The position numbers and the translations under genes were made by a program. 7,154 nucleotides of DNA from Chitinophagaceae bacterium (GTDB lineage Bacteria; Bacteroidota; Bacteroidia; Chitinophagales; Chitinophagaceae): positions 1-7,154 of the forward strand of contig CANCKV010000158.1 in assembly GCA_947378615.1 (NCBI GenBank). Direction: 5' to 3'. How positions within the stretch are numbered: position 1 is the stretch's first letter; each line of letters starts with the position of its first letter. Shown here one piece after another: positions 6,658 to 7,154 of this stretch. The notes under the pieces are model-generated. The model was given only the letters and a program-made list of their open reading frames with translations, did no database searches and was not told the DNA's origin.

Positions 6658-7023
6658 TTATTGCAGCAATTCAAACCTACTTTTCAATAAAATATTATCT
6701 GAGGATGTACCAATCATTAGTTGAAAGAAACCCGGTTCTGAAGTCCATTACAACTGCCTATTATAGAAAATTAGCTTTTCTTTGTTGATGACAAATCTTA
6801 TTTCTTTACTTTCTCCTGTTTTCAAATTAACTTTTTCAAAGTCCTTCAACTCTTTGACAGGGCGGGCAATTGATGCCACTTCGTCCCTCAAATACAATTG
6901 TGCAAATTCTTCTCCAGCATATTTCACTGTATTCGTCAACTTGAAAACTACTAGTATGGAGTCACTTGAGTTCATTACAATATCATTGAGTTCAAGTCGC
7001 TCTTCAAAAAGGTTTTGTAGCTT
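6658..7023 (-). pseudogene. Decayed C-terminal fragment of a GH3 beta-glucosidase (Fn3-like domain)
   Basis: Translating 7023 to 6751 gives a fibronectin-III-like domain as found at the C-terminus of BglX-type GH3 beta-glucosidases: FKLTNTVKYAGEEFAQLYLR, then DEVASIARPVKELKDFEKV, LKTGESKEIRFVINKEKLIF and YNRQL. An in-frame TAA (6750-6748) follows, yet the family's last segment continues in the same frame as WTSEPGFFQLMIGTSSDN and [10 protein letters not shown] before a natural-looking TAA at 6660-6658. A TGA (7026-7024) closes the frame on the upstream side. The FGYGLSYTTF-like motif expected just before this domain is not readable, though SLNYKASF in another frame may be its remnant. The GH3 catalytic domains (several hundred residues) are absent from the window. 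Intact relatives are secreted or periplasmic enzymes releasing glucose from oligosaccharides. I take this as a dead gene relic; the largest open part (75 codons from ATG 6975) is unlikely to be made. Confidence 0.85.
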
Positions 7024-7117
7024 TCAAAAAACTTGCTTTATAATTCAAACTTCTAGATATTGGTTTTCACAGGTCTTTTCTTATGTTAAAAACTTTCTTA
7101 GTTTGGAATCATATTCT

Positions 7118-7143
7118 ATCTAAGCATAAGTCAATGCTTAGGT
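7118..7143. repeat. Inverted repeat (hairpin) at the right edge
   Basis: CTAAGCAT (7120-7127) and ATGCTTAG (7134-7141) form a perfect 8-bp stem around a 6-nt loop, extended by a T-G wobble (7119/7142) and an A-T pair (7118/7143). It is AT-rich and has no T-run on either strand, so a terminator role is weak. It lies where GH3 homology has faded, so it could mark the edge of an insertion or deletion, which is inference only. The window ends 11 bp later. Confidence 0.4.
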
Positions 7144-7154
7144 CAAAAATTAAC

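Noticed and set aside
6782..7123. 113-codon plus-strand frame
   Set aside because: Antisense to the GH3 relic, whose minus-strand translation has clear family identity; the plus product is Ser/Phe-rich without motifs.
1..7154. CRISPR array, tRNA, rRNA or prophage genes
   Set aside because: No regularly spaced direct repeats, no tRNA or rRNA-like conserved sequence and no phage-like products were seen on either strand.

Overview
The window looks like ordinary chromosomal DNA of a Bacteroidota bacterium, probably near the Chitinophagaceae (inference). It is AT-rich and its genes lack clear Shine-Dalgarno sequences, with A/T-rich leaders instead. One good promoter candidate carries the Bacteroidota -7 box (TAnnTTTG). 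The gene families match that phylum: a PgcA-type phospho-sugar mutase, a two-domain universal stress protein, a Bacteroidota-style LptB and a GH3 beta-glucosidase relic.

Layout. Positions 1-2698 are read leftwards: the first 160 codons of a phospho-sugar mutase (cut by the window edge), a PyrR-like phosphoribosyltransferase, and dihydrolipoamide dehydrogenase with a clear intrinsic terminator behind it. Positions 2699-3398 are a 700-bp non-coding gap between divergent genes. It holds an imperfect 70-bp palindrome and a 228-bp element bounded by 17-nt imperfect terminal inverted repeats, with REP-like hairpins inside. Positions 3399-5743 are read rightwards: a tandem-domain universal stress protein with its own terminator, then a leucine-rich-repeat protein kinase. 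Positions 5775-6584 are lptB on the minus strand, converging on the kinase gene. Upstream of lptB lies a decayed C-terminal piece of a GH3 beta-glucosidase whose reading frame is broken by an in-frame stop.

The genes do not form one pathway. They cover sugar-phosphate metabolism, nucleotide salvage or sensing, the dehydrogenase-complex E3 subunit, stress response, an orphan signalling protein and lipopolysaccharide export. I see no phage, CRISPR, toxin-antitoxin or defence cassette. The items most worth a second look are the inverted-repeat element between lpdA and the stress gene, the LRR-kinase with a non-RD catalytic loop and very short activation segment, the GH3 pseudogene, and the lptB start, which should be moved to an internal TTG on promoter evidence.
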